Source of the DNA: Clostridium ganghwense | Lineage (GTDB): Bacteria > Bacillota > Clostridia > Clostridiales > Clostridiaceae | Direction: 5' to 3' | Assembly (NCBI RefSeq): GCF_026735165.1 | Contig: NZ_JAPQES010000008.1 | Coordinates: 18,562 to 82,561, forward strand | Length of the DNA stretch: 64,000 nt | Shown here: piece by piece, positions 50,278 to 57,774 of the stretch | Position numbering within the stretch: the first letter of the stretch is position 1 | How the letters are laid out: each line of letters starts with the position of its first letter | Translations under genes and position numbers: made by a program | The notes under the pieces: model-generated | Database searches by the model: none | Seen by the model: only the letters and a program-made list of their open reading frames with translations | What the model was told of the DNA's origin: nothing

Positions 50278-52014
50278 ATGAAGTACTTAAGAAAACTAGG
50301 AATATTTTTATTAGTTGGTATTATGATTATGTCATTAGCTGGATGTGGAGCTTCTAAGAAAACGTCATCAGGTTCTGGTACTTTTGAGGGACAAGCAAAA
50401 GGTAAAAATGGTACAATCAAAGTTGAAGTTACTATTGAAAACAAAGAAATCAAGAAAATCGATGTTATTGAGAATCATGAATCAGAATTTACTAAAGATA
50501 CATTTACAAAGGTTATTGATACTATTATTGCAGCAAATAGTGCTGAAGTAGATGCAATTTCAGGAGCTACAATAACAAGTTCAGCAATAATATCTGCAGT
50601 AGCAGATGCTGTTAAAAAATCAGGAATTGAATTGGCGCCTAAAAAAACTACTAAAGCTTCAGTAAAAGCTGAAAACACATCAACAGATGTTGTAATTATA
50701 GGGGCTGGTGGAGCTGGACTTACAACAGCTATTGAAGCAAAAGAAAAAGGTGCTAATGTTATATTAATAGAAAAAAATGCAGTTGTTGGAGGAAATACTA
50801 ACTTTGCAACTGGTGGACTAAATGCTGCAGGAACAAAATTCCAAGAAGCAAAAGGAATTAAAGATAGTATTGAATTATTCTATGAAGATACTATGAAGGG
50901 TGGAAAAAATAAAAACAATCCTGAATTAGTAAAAATATTAACTGAAAATGCTGCTAAAACAGTTGAATGGTTAACTGAAAGAGGAGCTGACTTAAGTGAT
51001 GTAGGAAGAATGGGTGGTGCTAGTGTTAATAGAACTCACAGACCTACAGGAGGAGCAGGTGTAGGTGCACACTTAGTTGAAGTGTTACACAAAAAAGCTA
51101 AAGAACTTGGAGTTGAAATAAGAACAGAAACAAAAGCTGTAGAATTATTAGTTGAGGGTAATAAAGTTACAGGTGTAAAAGTTCAAGTAGCTGGTGGAGC
51201 TAAATACGATATAAAAGCAAAAGCTGTAGTTATTACAACAGGTGGTTTTGGAGCTAATCAAGAAAAAGTTGTAAAATACAAACCGGAATTAAAAGGATTT
51301 GGGACTACTAATGGACCAGGAGCTACAGGGGATGCTTTAGATTTAGTTGAACCATTAAATGTAGAGTTAGTTGATATTACTGAAATACAAACACATCCAA
51401 CTGTAGTACCTGAGAAAAACAAAATGATAACAGAAGCAGTTAGAGGTAATGGTGCAATTTTAGTTAATAGACAAGCTAAAAGATTTATTAATGAATTACA
51501 AACAAGAGATGTTGTTTCTAAAGCTGAGTTAGAGCAAGAAGGAAAAACTGCATTCTTAGTGTTCGATCAAAATGTAAGAGAAAGCTTAAGTGCGATAGAA
51601 AAATATGCTAAACTTGGTTTATTAACAGAAGCATCTTCAGTAAAAGAATTAGCTGAAAAAATCAGTGTAGATGCTGCTGAATTAGAAAAAACTATAAACA
51701 CATATAATACTTATGTTGAATCTAAAAATGATAAAGATTTCAAAAGACCAAATATGAAAACTCAACTTAACAAAGCTCCATTCTATGCTGTTGAGGTTGG
51801 TCCAGCTGTACACCATACTATGGGTGGATTAAAAATCAATACTAAAGCTCAAGTAATTAATAAATCTGGAAAAGTTATTGAAGGATTATTTGCAGCAGGA
51901 GAAGTTACAGGTGGAGTACACGGTGCAAACAGACTAGGTGGAAACGCTGTAGCGGATATAACAACATATGGTAGAATAGCTGGTGCAAATGCAGCAGATT
52001 TAGCAAAAAAATAA
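50278..52014 (+). CDS. frdA: Flavinylated extracellular fumarate-reductase-like lipoprotein
   Basis: This 578-residue lipoprotein (lipobox LAGC) has an FMN_bind domain (about residues 32-115) with a canonical ApbE site D92-A-I-S-G-A-T98, then an FAD-binding reductase domain starting VVIIGAGGAGLTT (about 139-151). All four substrate residues of Shewanella fumarate reductase are matched by position: H373 (THPT), R410 (LQTRD), H513 (HHTMGG) and R552 (ANRLGG). It lacks the c-type heme domain of that enzyme, the FMN domain taking its place. Enzymes of this plan (flavinylated extracellular reductases) use electrons from Ndh2/EetA/EetB. AGAGGAGG precedes the ATG; the gene stands behind dcuSR-like genes and ends at a terminator. 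Fumarate is the best substrate guess. Confidence 0.9.
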   Translation: MKYLRKLGIFLLVGIMIMSLAGCGASKKTSSGSGTFEGQAKGKNGTIKVEVTIENKEIKKIDVIENHESEFTKDTFTKVIDTIIAANSAEVDAISGATITSSAIISAVADAVKKSGIELAPKKTTKASVKAENTSTDVVIIGAGGAGLTTAIEAKEKGANVILIEKNAVVGGNTNFATGGLNAAGTKFQEAKGIKDSIELFYEDTMKGGKNKNNPELVKILTENAAKTVEWLTERGADLSDVGRMGGASVNRTHRPTGGAGVGAHLVEVLHKKAKELGVEIRTETKAVELLVEGNKVTGVKVQVAGGAKYDIKAKAVVITTGGFGANQEKVVKYKPELKGFGTTNGPGATGDALDLVEPLNVELVDITEIQTHPTVVPEKNKMITEAVRGNGAILVNRQAKRFINELQTRDVVSKAELEQEGKTAFLVFDQNVRESLSAIEKYAKLGLLTEASSVKELAEKISVDAAELEKTINTYNTYVESKNDKDFKRPNMKTQLNKAPFYAVEVGPAVHHTMGGLKINTKAQVINKSGKVIEGLFAAGEVTGGVHGANRLGGNAVADITTYGRIAGANAADLAKK

Positions 52015-52023
52015 TTATTTAAT

Positions 52024-52057
52024 AAAGAGTCCTAAACCTTAAGGTTTAAGACTCTTT
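52024..52057 (+). terminator. Terminator after the reductase gene
   Basis: AAAGAGTCCTAAACC and GGTTTAAGACTCTTT pair with one mismatch around loop TTAA. It ends the reductase transcript 10 bases after its stop. Confidence 0.82.
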
Positions 52058-52064
52058 ATGTTAT

Positions 52065-52255
52065 GTGCACCCAGCATGGGCGTAATCTATAGGGTGAAAG
52101 TCCCTAGCGCTGAAGGTGATATAGGCGTTAGCCAATGACAAGGGTGTCCATTGTGAGGTGGAATCTGAAGGAAGTCGGATGGCAAAATTCTGGTCTGAGG
52201 AACACGAATCACATAAGAGGCTGATTATAGTTGGATGAGTTTGCATAACAAAACA
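52065..52255 (+). mobile_element. Truncated 5' end of a group II intron
   Basis: GTGCACCCAGCATGGGCG, then AGGGTGAAAGTCCCTAGCG, GAAGGTGATATAGG and GGAATCTGAAGGAAGTCGGA show the conserved 5' start and domain I segments of a bacterial group II intron. No reverse-transcriptase ORF and no domain V follow. The intron stops about 17 bases before the 0.7-kb duplicated segment, so insertion or recombination there probably cut it. The remnant has no mobility of its own. Confidence 0.78.
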
Positions 52256-52271
52256 AAGTCCGTTTCATCAT

Positions 52272-52980
52272 TAACCCCCACGACATTAATGTCGTGGGGG
52301 TTACCTTTTGAATAAATAGAAGAATGAAGAGTTGTACTATTTTAATTCAAGATACATATCATACCATTTAGCTCCGCCGTGTTCAGATTCAGATACACCT
52401 TCATTGACATAACCGAATTGTTTATAATATTCTATTAAATGATCTTTGCATGTAAGCAATACATTTTTTCTACCATCTTTTGTTGCTGCTTCAATGAAAT
52501 GCTTCATTAACTCTTTAGCGTACCCTCTTCTTTGATATTTAGGATGTACATCAAGACCAAAGATTACTATATTATCTCCATTAGGTATATGAAGATTCAT
52601 AGTTTCAAAAAATTCATCTTCTATATGGTTTTCATTTGTTACTCCTCCATTAATAAATCCTATAATTTCATTATTTAATTCAGCTACAAAAAAGCCTTCA
52701 GGGAAAACTGAAAATCTCTCCTTAAATACGTTTCTTGGAGCTGCTTCAGCAGCTGGAAAACAAGTAGCCTCTATTTGAGTAACACAATCTAAATCCTCTG
52801 GTAAAACATTTCTTATTTTTAATGTATTCAATTAAATCTCCACCTTTTTAGATATTATATTAAATTTAAAACTGATTTTACTAAAGAATTCTAAAACTAA
52901 TGATAATAATGTTACTATAACATAGATTGGAATGAAAAATAAAGGTATAAAATACGTAATATTACATACTACATTAATTT
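52272..52980. repeat. Right copy of the 0.7-kb direct duplication
   Basis: It begins with a perfect 32-base palindrome (TAACCCCCACGAC / GTCGTGGGGGTTA, 52272-52303) and carries the second GNAT gene and its upstream region. It parallels 31932-32612 in the same direction. A short insertion distinguishes it near 52875. It abuts a group II intron fragment on its left. Confidence 0.85.
52337..52831 (-). CDS. GNAT-family N-acetyltransferase, right copy
   Basis: This 164-residue protein has the same organisation as the copy at 31997: CFPAAEAA, GLDVHPKYQRRGYAKELM, FGYVNEGVSES. About 15 residues differ, among them positions 2-3, 10-11, 32, 109, 116 and 118. The acetyl-CoA loop is unchanged. Both copies keep the same ribosome binding region, so both can be expressed. 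Divergence of this kind, with many conservative changes, indicates an old duplication, not a recent assembly artefact. Confidence 0.88.
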   Translation of the reverse strand: MNTLKIRNVLPEDLDCVTQIEATCFPAAEAAPRNVFKERFSVFPEGFFVAELNNEIIGFINGGVTNENHIEDEFFETMNLHIPNGDNIVIFGLDVHPKYQRRGYAKELMKHFIEAATKDGRKNVLLTCKDHLIEYYKQFGYVNEGVSESEHGGAKWYDMYLELK

Positions 52981-53187
52981 AAATAACTATGGTATAATTG
53001 TTGTAAAAGGAATATATTGGATAAAAATTTCGCAGGTCATTGCATAGAAGTTTTTATAGACGATGGATATGTGAAATTAAATCCTTCTAAGGTATGTATA
53101 ATATGCGTATATTGTACACAATATATAAGTATATATATTAAGAAATAAAAAATACATAATATATCTTATAAAATTACTAAATGTTAA
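52832..53187. other. Intergenic region before the sugar transporter
   Basis: Up to about 52980 this is the tail of the right duplication copy. The rest is A/T-rich sequence with several TATA-like runs and no convincing ORF. The promoter of the following unit begins at 53188. Confidence 0.5.
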
Positions 53188-53237
53188 TTGACAAATTTTC
53201 TAAAAAGTATTACAATTAACTTGTGCAAACGTTTTCC
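53188..53237 (+). promoter_or_regulatory. Sugar-transporter promoter with a cre-like operator
   Basis: TTGACA (53188-53193) and TACAAT (53211-53216) are spaced by 17 bases. TGCAAACGTTTTCC (53224-53237), immediately downstream, differs by one base from the cre consensus TG-N-AARCG-N-WWW-CA. CcpA or a LacI-type repressor bound there would block transcription. A reverse half-site CGTTTGCAC occurs after the operon at 56506-56514. Confidence 0.7.
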
Positions 53238-53283
53238 CGATTTAAATTTAAAAATATATATAATGAATATGGAGGGGGATTTT

Positions 53284-54603
53284 ATGAAAAATATTAAAAA
53301 ACTTTTAGCTTTAGCTTGTGCTTTAGCTTTAACAGGTGGTATTATGGCTGGCTGTGGAAAAACTGGCGGTGATACTGCAAAAGACTCAGGAGAACAAAAA
53401 GTAACTGTTGATATTTTTCAATTTAAGGTTGAAGCTAAAGATGCTCTTGAAAAAGCTACAAAAGAGTATATGAATGACCACAAAAATGTTACTATCAACC
53501 TACAAACAGTTGGTGGCGGAGATGATTACGGTGCAGCATTAAAATCAAAATTTGCATCTGGTCAAGAACCAACACTATACAATATAGGTGGTACTCAAGA
53601 TGCTCTTGATTGGAAGGAAAAACTTGAAGATTTATCAGATCAACCATGGGTTTCTCAAGCCTTCGATGGAACATTAGAAGCAGTTAAACTAGATGGAAAA
53701 TTATTTGGTATGCCATTCAACCAAGAAGGTTATGGATTTATTTACAATAAAGAATTATTCAAAAAAGCAGGTATAGATCCAAATGCTATAAAAACATATG
53801 CAGATTTAGAAAAAGCAGTTCAAACATTAGACTCAAAGAAAAAAGACTTAGGTTTAGAAGCAGTATTTGCACTACCTGGTAAAGAAACTTGGGTAACAGG
53901 TTTACATTTATCAAATGTTGCATTTGCAAATGAATTTAAAAATGTTGTTGATACATTTAATGCTAAAAAAATTGATTTTAAACATAATGCAGGATTAAAG
54001 AAACTTTTAGATTTACAAATCAAATATGGTTATAAACCAGCTGGATCAAATAAGTCAATTAATAGTGTTGACTATGCAACTCAAGTTGAACAAAAATTTG
54101 GTTTAGGAAAAGTTGCAATAATTCAACAAGGTAACTGGGCTTATGGTTCAATAGAAGGAATAGATAAAGACCTAGCTGCTAATGTTGGAATTCTTCCAAT
54201 GCCTTTAGATGGTGTTAAAGAAGGTGCAATTCCAGTTGGAGTACCAATGTATTGGGCTATTAATAGTACTAAAGACGATGCTACTAAAAAAGCTGCTAAG
54301 GATTTCTTAAATTGGTTATATACTTCAGATAAAGGTAAAGAAATGATTATAAAAGACTTTAAATTTATACCAGCATTCAAAGGATATGAAGGAGATAACT
54401 TACAACCAACTGATCCTCTAGCTAAAGAAGTATTAAAACATTCTAATGAAGGTAACACAATGCCATGGGTATTCATGGGATATCCAACTGGTTGGGGAAT
54501 GGATAAGTTAGGTACTGATATACAAAAATATATCGCTGGTGATATAACTTGGGACAAATTAGTTGAAAATGCTAAAAACACTTGGTCTGAGGCTAGAAAA
54601 TAA
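53284..54603 (+). CDS. Sugar ABC transporter solute-binding lipoprotein
   Basis: This 439-residue lipoprotein (lipobox MAGC at about residues 20-23) carries the extracellular binding-protein family 1 fold: LKSKFASGQEPTLYNIGG (about 90-107), LDGKLFGMPFNQEGYGFIYNKELFKKAGID (about 137-166), VPMYWAIN and WGMDKLGTDIQKYIAGDITWDKL at the end. It delivers an oligosaccharide or sugar. The start was set at the ATG behind GGAGGGGGATTTT; an in-frame start at 53188 has no site. A hairpin at 54654 separates it from the permeases, which often lets the binding protein be made in excess. Confidence 0.9.
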   Translation: MKNIKKLLALACALALTGGIMAGCGKTGGDTAKDSGEQKVTVDIFQFKVEAKDALEKATKEYMNDHKNVTINLQTVGGGDDYGAALKSKFASGQEPTLYNIGGTQDALDWKEKLEDLSDQPWVSQAFDGTLEAVKLDGKLFGMPFNQEGYGFIYNKELFKKAGIDPNAIKTYADLEKAVQTLDSKKKDLGLEAVFALPGKETWVTGLHLSNVAFANEFKNVVDTFNAKKIDFKHNAGLKKLLDLQIKYGYKPAGSNKSINSVDYATQVEQKFGLGKVAIIQQGNWAYGSIEGIDKDLAANVGILPMPLDGVKEGAIPVGVPMYWAINSTKDDATKKAAKDFLNWLYTSDKGKEMIIKDFKFIPAFKGYEGDNLQPTDPLAKEVLKHSNEGNTMPWVFMGYPTGWGMDKLGTDIQKYIAGDITWDKLVENAKNTWSEARK

Positions 54604-54653
54604 TTTAACTTAAAACTGAAACTTTTTCACTAAATTTCCATAGAAAAATAAAT

Positions 54654-54694
54654 AATCCTGGAAGAGTTTCCTTAAACTATTCCAGGATTTTGAC
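54654..54694 (+). terminator. Attenuating hairpin between binding protein and permeases
   Basis: AATCCTGGAA / TTCCAGGATT pair perfectly, extended by AGTTT / AAACT, and are followed by TTTTGA. A partial terminator here would give higher expression of the binding protein than of the permeases. Confidence 0.7.
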
Positions 54695-54733
54695 TAATTA
54701 AAGATAAGATACATAAAAAAGGAGAGAGGGTTA

Positions 54734-55597
54734 ATGAAAAAAAATAATTTATCATTTTGGCTATTTGTAGGACCAGTTCTCATTGCATTTTCTTTAGTTC
54801 AACTTATACCTCTATTACTTGGAGTTTATTATTCTTTTACAGATTGGAATGGTATTAAATCAGATGTTAGTTGGGTTGGAATCCAAAATTATATTACAGC
54901 TTTTAACGATCCAAGTTTTGGACAATCCTTTTGGTTTACATTTAAATTTACGGTATTGTCAGTTATAGTATTGAATGTTTTAGGATTTCTACTAGCTATA
55001 ATTGCTACAAGAAAATCAAAATTAAGTAATATGCTTAGAACAATATTTTTTATGCCAAACTTAATTGGCGGACTTATCTTAGGATTTATTTGGCAATTTG
55101 TTTTCACACAGGTATTTTCAGCAATAGGTACTTATACAGGTCAAAACTGGTTATTAGGTTGGTTATCTGATGGGAAAACAGGTTTTTATGGTCTTATAAT
55201 ATTAATGGCTTGGCAGATGGCAGGATATATAATGGTTATTTATATTTCTTCACTGCAAAATATTTCACCAGAATTACTTGAGGCAGCACAAATTGATGGT
55301 GCTAATTCATGGCAGAAGATTAAACACATAGTATTACCTTTAGTTAGACCAGCATTTACAGTAAGTTTATTTTTAACATTATCAAATTCATTTAAACTAT
55401 ATGACCAAAACTTATCATTAACAGCTGGAGGACCAGCTAATTCTACTCAGATGTTAGCTATGAACATTTATAATACTGCATTCAAATTTAACTTAATGGG
55501 TGTTGCTCAAGCAAAAGCAGTTGTTTTCTTCCTAATAGTTGGTGGTATTACTATAACTCAAGTATATTTTTCTAAAAAGAGTGAGGTGGAAGCTTAA
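54734..55597 (+). CDS. Sugar ABC transporter permease (MalF-like)
   Basis: This 287-residue integral membrane protein has six helices, PVLIAFSLVQLIPLLLGVYYSFTDWNG at the start and the EAA docking motif LEAAQIDGANSWQKIKHIVLP (about residues 182-202). It forms the transmembrane pore with the next gene product. An ATPase is not encoded here, so a shared MsmX-type ATPase from elsewhere must drive it. It overlaps the following permease start at TAATG. Confidence 0.9.
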   Translation: MKKNNLSFWLFVGPVLIAFSLVQLIPLLLGVYYSFTDWNGIKSDVSWVGIQNYITAFNDPSFGQSFWFTFKFTVLSVIVLNVLGFLLAIIATRKSKLSNMLRTIFFMPNLIGGLILGFIWQFVFTQVFSAIGTYTGQNWLLGWLSDGKTGFYGLIILMAWQMAGYIMVIYISSLQNISPELLEAAQIDGANSWQKIKHIVLPLVRPAFTVSLFLTLSNSFKLYDQNLSLTAGGPANSTQMLAMNIYNTAFKFNLMGVAQAKAVVFFLIVGGITITQVYFSKKSEVEA

Positions 55598-56427
55598 TGA
55601 AAATCAAGGGTAAATTTAGTGTTGGTACAGTATTAGTAACCTTAGTAAGTATTTTTGCAGGGCTATTATACTTATCTCCATTCTATATTATAATTGTAAA
55701 TGCATTTAAAACAAAAAAAGAATTATTTCAAAGTACATTAGCATTACCAGCTAGTTGGACTTTCGATAACTTTAAATCAGCTTTTGAGAGATTAGATTTT
55801 TTTAACGCTCTTACAAATTCACTGTTGATAACTATAGGTAGTGTTATCGTTATAATACTATTTGCATCTATGGCAGCATGGATGCTTGAAAGAACAAAAA
55901 CTAAAATAAGTGGATTTATTTTCTTCTTGTTTATTTCTTCAATGTTAATTCCATTTCAAGCAGTTATGTTACCACTAGTTAGAGTAATGGGAAAACTTAA
56001 TTTGTTGAATATAGGTGGATTAATTTTTATGTATCTTGGATTTGGTACTTCTCTATCTGTATTCCTGTATCATGGTTTTTTAAAGAGTATCCCAAAAGAA
56101 TTAGATGAAGCCGCAATGATAGATGGCTGTAGCAAATTTCAAACTTTCTGGTATATAATCTTCCCATTATTAAAACCAATATCAATAACAGTAGCTATAT
56201 TAAACACTGTATGGATATGGAATGACTTCTTATTACCATCATTAGTTATAAACAGACCAGGTACTCAGACTATACCATTAAGAACATTCTTCTTCTTTGG
56301 TGAATATACAAAACAATGGCACCTTGCTTTAGCAGGATTGATTTTAGCTATAATTCCTGTAATTATTTTCTACTTCTGTGCTCAAAAACATATTATTAAA
56401 TCTATTACTGCGGGAAGTATTAAATAA
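55597..56427 (+). CDS. Sugar ABC transporter permease (MalG-like)
   Basis: This 276-residue membrane protein with six helices has the EAA loop ELDEAAMIDGCSKFQTFWYIIFPLLKP (about residues 168-194) and the N-terminal LSPFYIIIVNAFKTKKELFQ of the MalG group. It pairs with the preceding MalF-like protein. A perfect palindrome at 56473 follows the stop. The transported sugar cannot be told; family members handle maltodextrins, trehalose or glucosides. Confidence 0.9.
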   Translation: MKIKGKFSVGTVLVTLVSIFAGLLYLSPFYIIIVNAFKTKKELFQSTLALPASWTFDNFKSAFERLDFFNALTNSLLITIGSVIVIILFASMAAWMLERTKTKISGFIFFLFISSMLIPFQAVMLPLVRVMGKLNLLNIGGLIFMYLGFGTSLSVFLYHGFLKSIPKELDEAAMIDGCSKFQTFWYIIFPLLKPISITVAILNTVWIWNDFLLPSLVINRPGTQTIPLRTFFFFGEYTKQWHLALAGLILAIIPVIIFYFCAQKHIIKSITAGSIK

Positions 56428-56472
56428 GAAAAAGTGGTGATAAATATTGAATTCTTAATAAGGAAATTGGAG

Positions 56473-56508
56473 ACGGTTGCCTAATTTTTATAAAAATTAG
56501 GCAACCGT
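56473..56508. terminator. Perfect 36-base palindrome after the sugar operon
   Basis: ACGGTTGCCTAATTTTTA and its exact reverse complement meet with no loop. The next bases TTGCACG are only weakly T-rich. It most likely terminates the operon from the left. A CGTTTGCAC half-site of the operator type overlaps its right end. Confidence 0.7.
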
Positions 56509-56553
56509 TTGCACGTATTTTATATTACTTATTTAAAAAGTAATTTTTATAAT

Positions 56554-56882
56554 GTAGGTGTACCTATAATAGCAGGTTCAGGTATTTTTAATATACTCAT
56601 AATACCAATGTTATCTATACTCCTTACAAAGGAAATGAAGTAATTAAAGCTGATAGAAATGATATTTTAAGAGACATGGTGTTCTATTCTCTATTGGTAG
56701 GAGCTTTGATTTATTTTACTTATTCAGGTAGCTATAGTAGAATATCAGGGATAGTTTTAGTAACTATTTATTGTGCATATGTAGTTGTACTTTATATGCA
56801 AACTAAAAAGCATAGAAGTAGAATAATGATTGAAGAGGTAAAAGGTGGGTTGGCGGCAGAACTGAATAGAAAAATGGAATAA
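56554..56882 (+). pseudogene. Remnant of a sodium/calcium antiporter
   Basis: The first frame reads VGVPIIAGSGIFNILIIPMLSIL, matching the conserved GSxIFNIL core of CaCA exchangers, and stops at 56641-56643. The next frame (from about 56630) continues with VIKADRNDILRDMVFYSLLVGALIYF and further helices to 56882. The N-terminal half of such a protein (about 150 residues) is missing. No ribosome binding site precedes it. It is a 5'-truncated and frameshifted remnant. Confidence 0.75.
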
Positions 56883-56942
56883 GATGGAGCGGTAGAAGAT
56901 ATATCTTACGTTAGTATAATAATGTAGAAGGATACAGTTATA

Positions 56943-57002
56943 ATGAGTATTGTATATTTAGTATTCTTAGTAATTCTTATTATGGGCTTTTTATTTTGCT
57001 AA
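56943..57002 (+). CDS. Tiny hydrophobic ORF, 19 aa
   Basis: An AGAAGGA-type site lies ten bases before an ATG that opens a 19-residue, wholly hydrophobic frame ending in Cys. It could be a small membrane peptide or chance. The rest of 56883-57207 holds no other feature. Confidence 0.25.
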   Translation: MSIVYLVFLVILIMGFLFC

Positions 57003-57207
57003 AAATGGAGAAGTTTGAAATGAAAATACATTAATAGGAAATATTACATAAAAATTTAAAGATGTTAATATAAATCCAGTAGAGTAATTTAAAGTTCTAC
57101 TGGATTTGTTGAGTTAAGTAACGTAATAATTAATAAATATTTTTATACTTTATGTGCAAACTATATGTGTATAGGTTAAAATTTTATTTTAAAGGAGTGC
57201 TTAAACT

Positions 57208-57570
57208 ATGGATGATAAGAATACAGAACGTAGTACTTCTGGTGTGTTTGGGTATATAGTACGATTTGCACTAGTTGCTATTATATTAGCAATAACATCA
57301 TTTTTAACACCAGGTTTTAATATTGTAGGAATATGGCCAATTGTGTTAGCAGCAGTTGTAATAACTATAATAGATTATTTAGTAGAGAGGGTTATGGGAG
57401 TTGATGCATCACCTTTTGGAAAAGGAATAAAAGGATTTGTTATTGCTGCTTTAATAATATATGTAACACAATTTATAGTTCCTAATATGACGGTATCTAT
57501 AGTAGGTGCAGTATTAGCATCAATAGTTATTGGAATATTAGATGCTGTAATACCTGGTAGAGCTATGTAA
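57208..57570 (+). CDS. Phage-holin-family-4-like membrane protein (DUF360)
   Basis: This 120-residue protein has about four hydrophobic segments: FVRFALVAIILAITSFLTPGF, WPIVLAAVVITIIDYLVERVMG, GFVIAALIIYVTQFIVP and GAVLASIVIGILDAVIPGRAM. The pattern and spacing match the DUF360 / phage holin superfamily IV family, chromosomal in many clostridia. No lysis gene or phage gene is adjacent, so a prophage role is doubtful. AAAGGAGTG precedes the ATG. Confidence 0.8.
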   Translation: MDDKNTERSTSGVFGYIVRFALVAIILAITSFLTPGFNIVGIWPIVLAAVVITIIDYLVERVMGVDASPFGKGIKGFVIAALIIYVTQFIVPNMTVSIVGAVLASIVIGILDAVIPGRAM

Positions 57571-57774
57571 ATTAGAACTATTTTTAAATAATTTAATTCA
57601 ATGAAATTACATCTCCTAAAATATAAAGAAGTACATTTTAAAATTTAAATATTGTAAATAAATAGTAGCCATAATATTTATATAATTTTATGGCTACTAT
57701 TTTTAATATAAGCAAAGGTATTGTAGATATTTTGAACTTTTGTATTTTTTTAAGCATGAACTTCCTTATTACTT

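Noticed and set aside
57208..57570. Holin-like protein taken as a sign of a prophage
   Set aside because: No endolysin, capsid, integrase or other phage gene is near, and this family is common in clostridial chromosomes.
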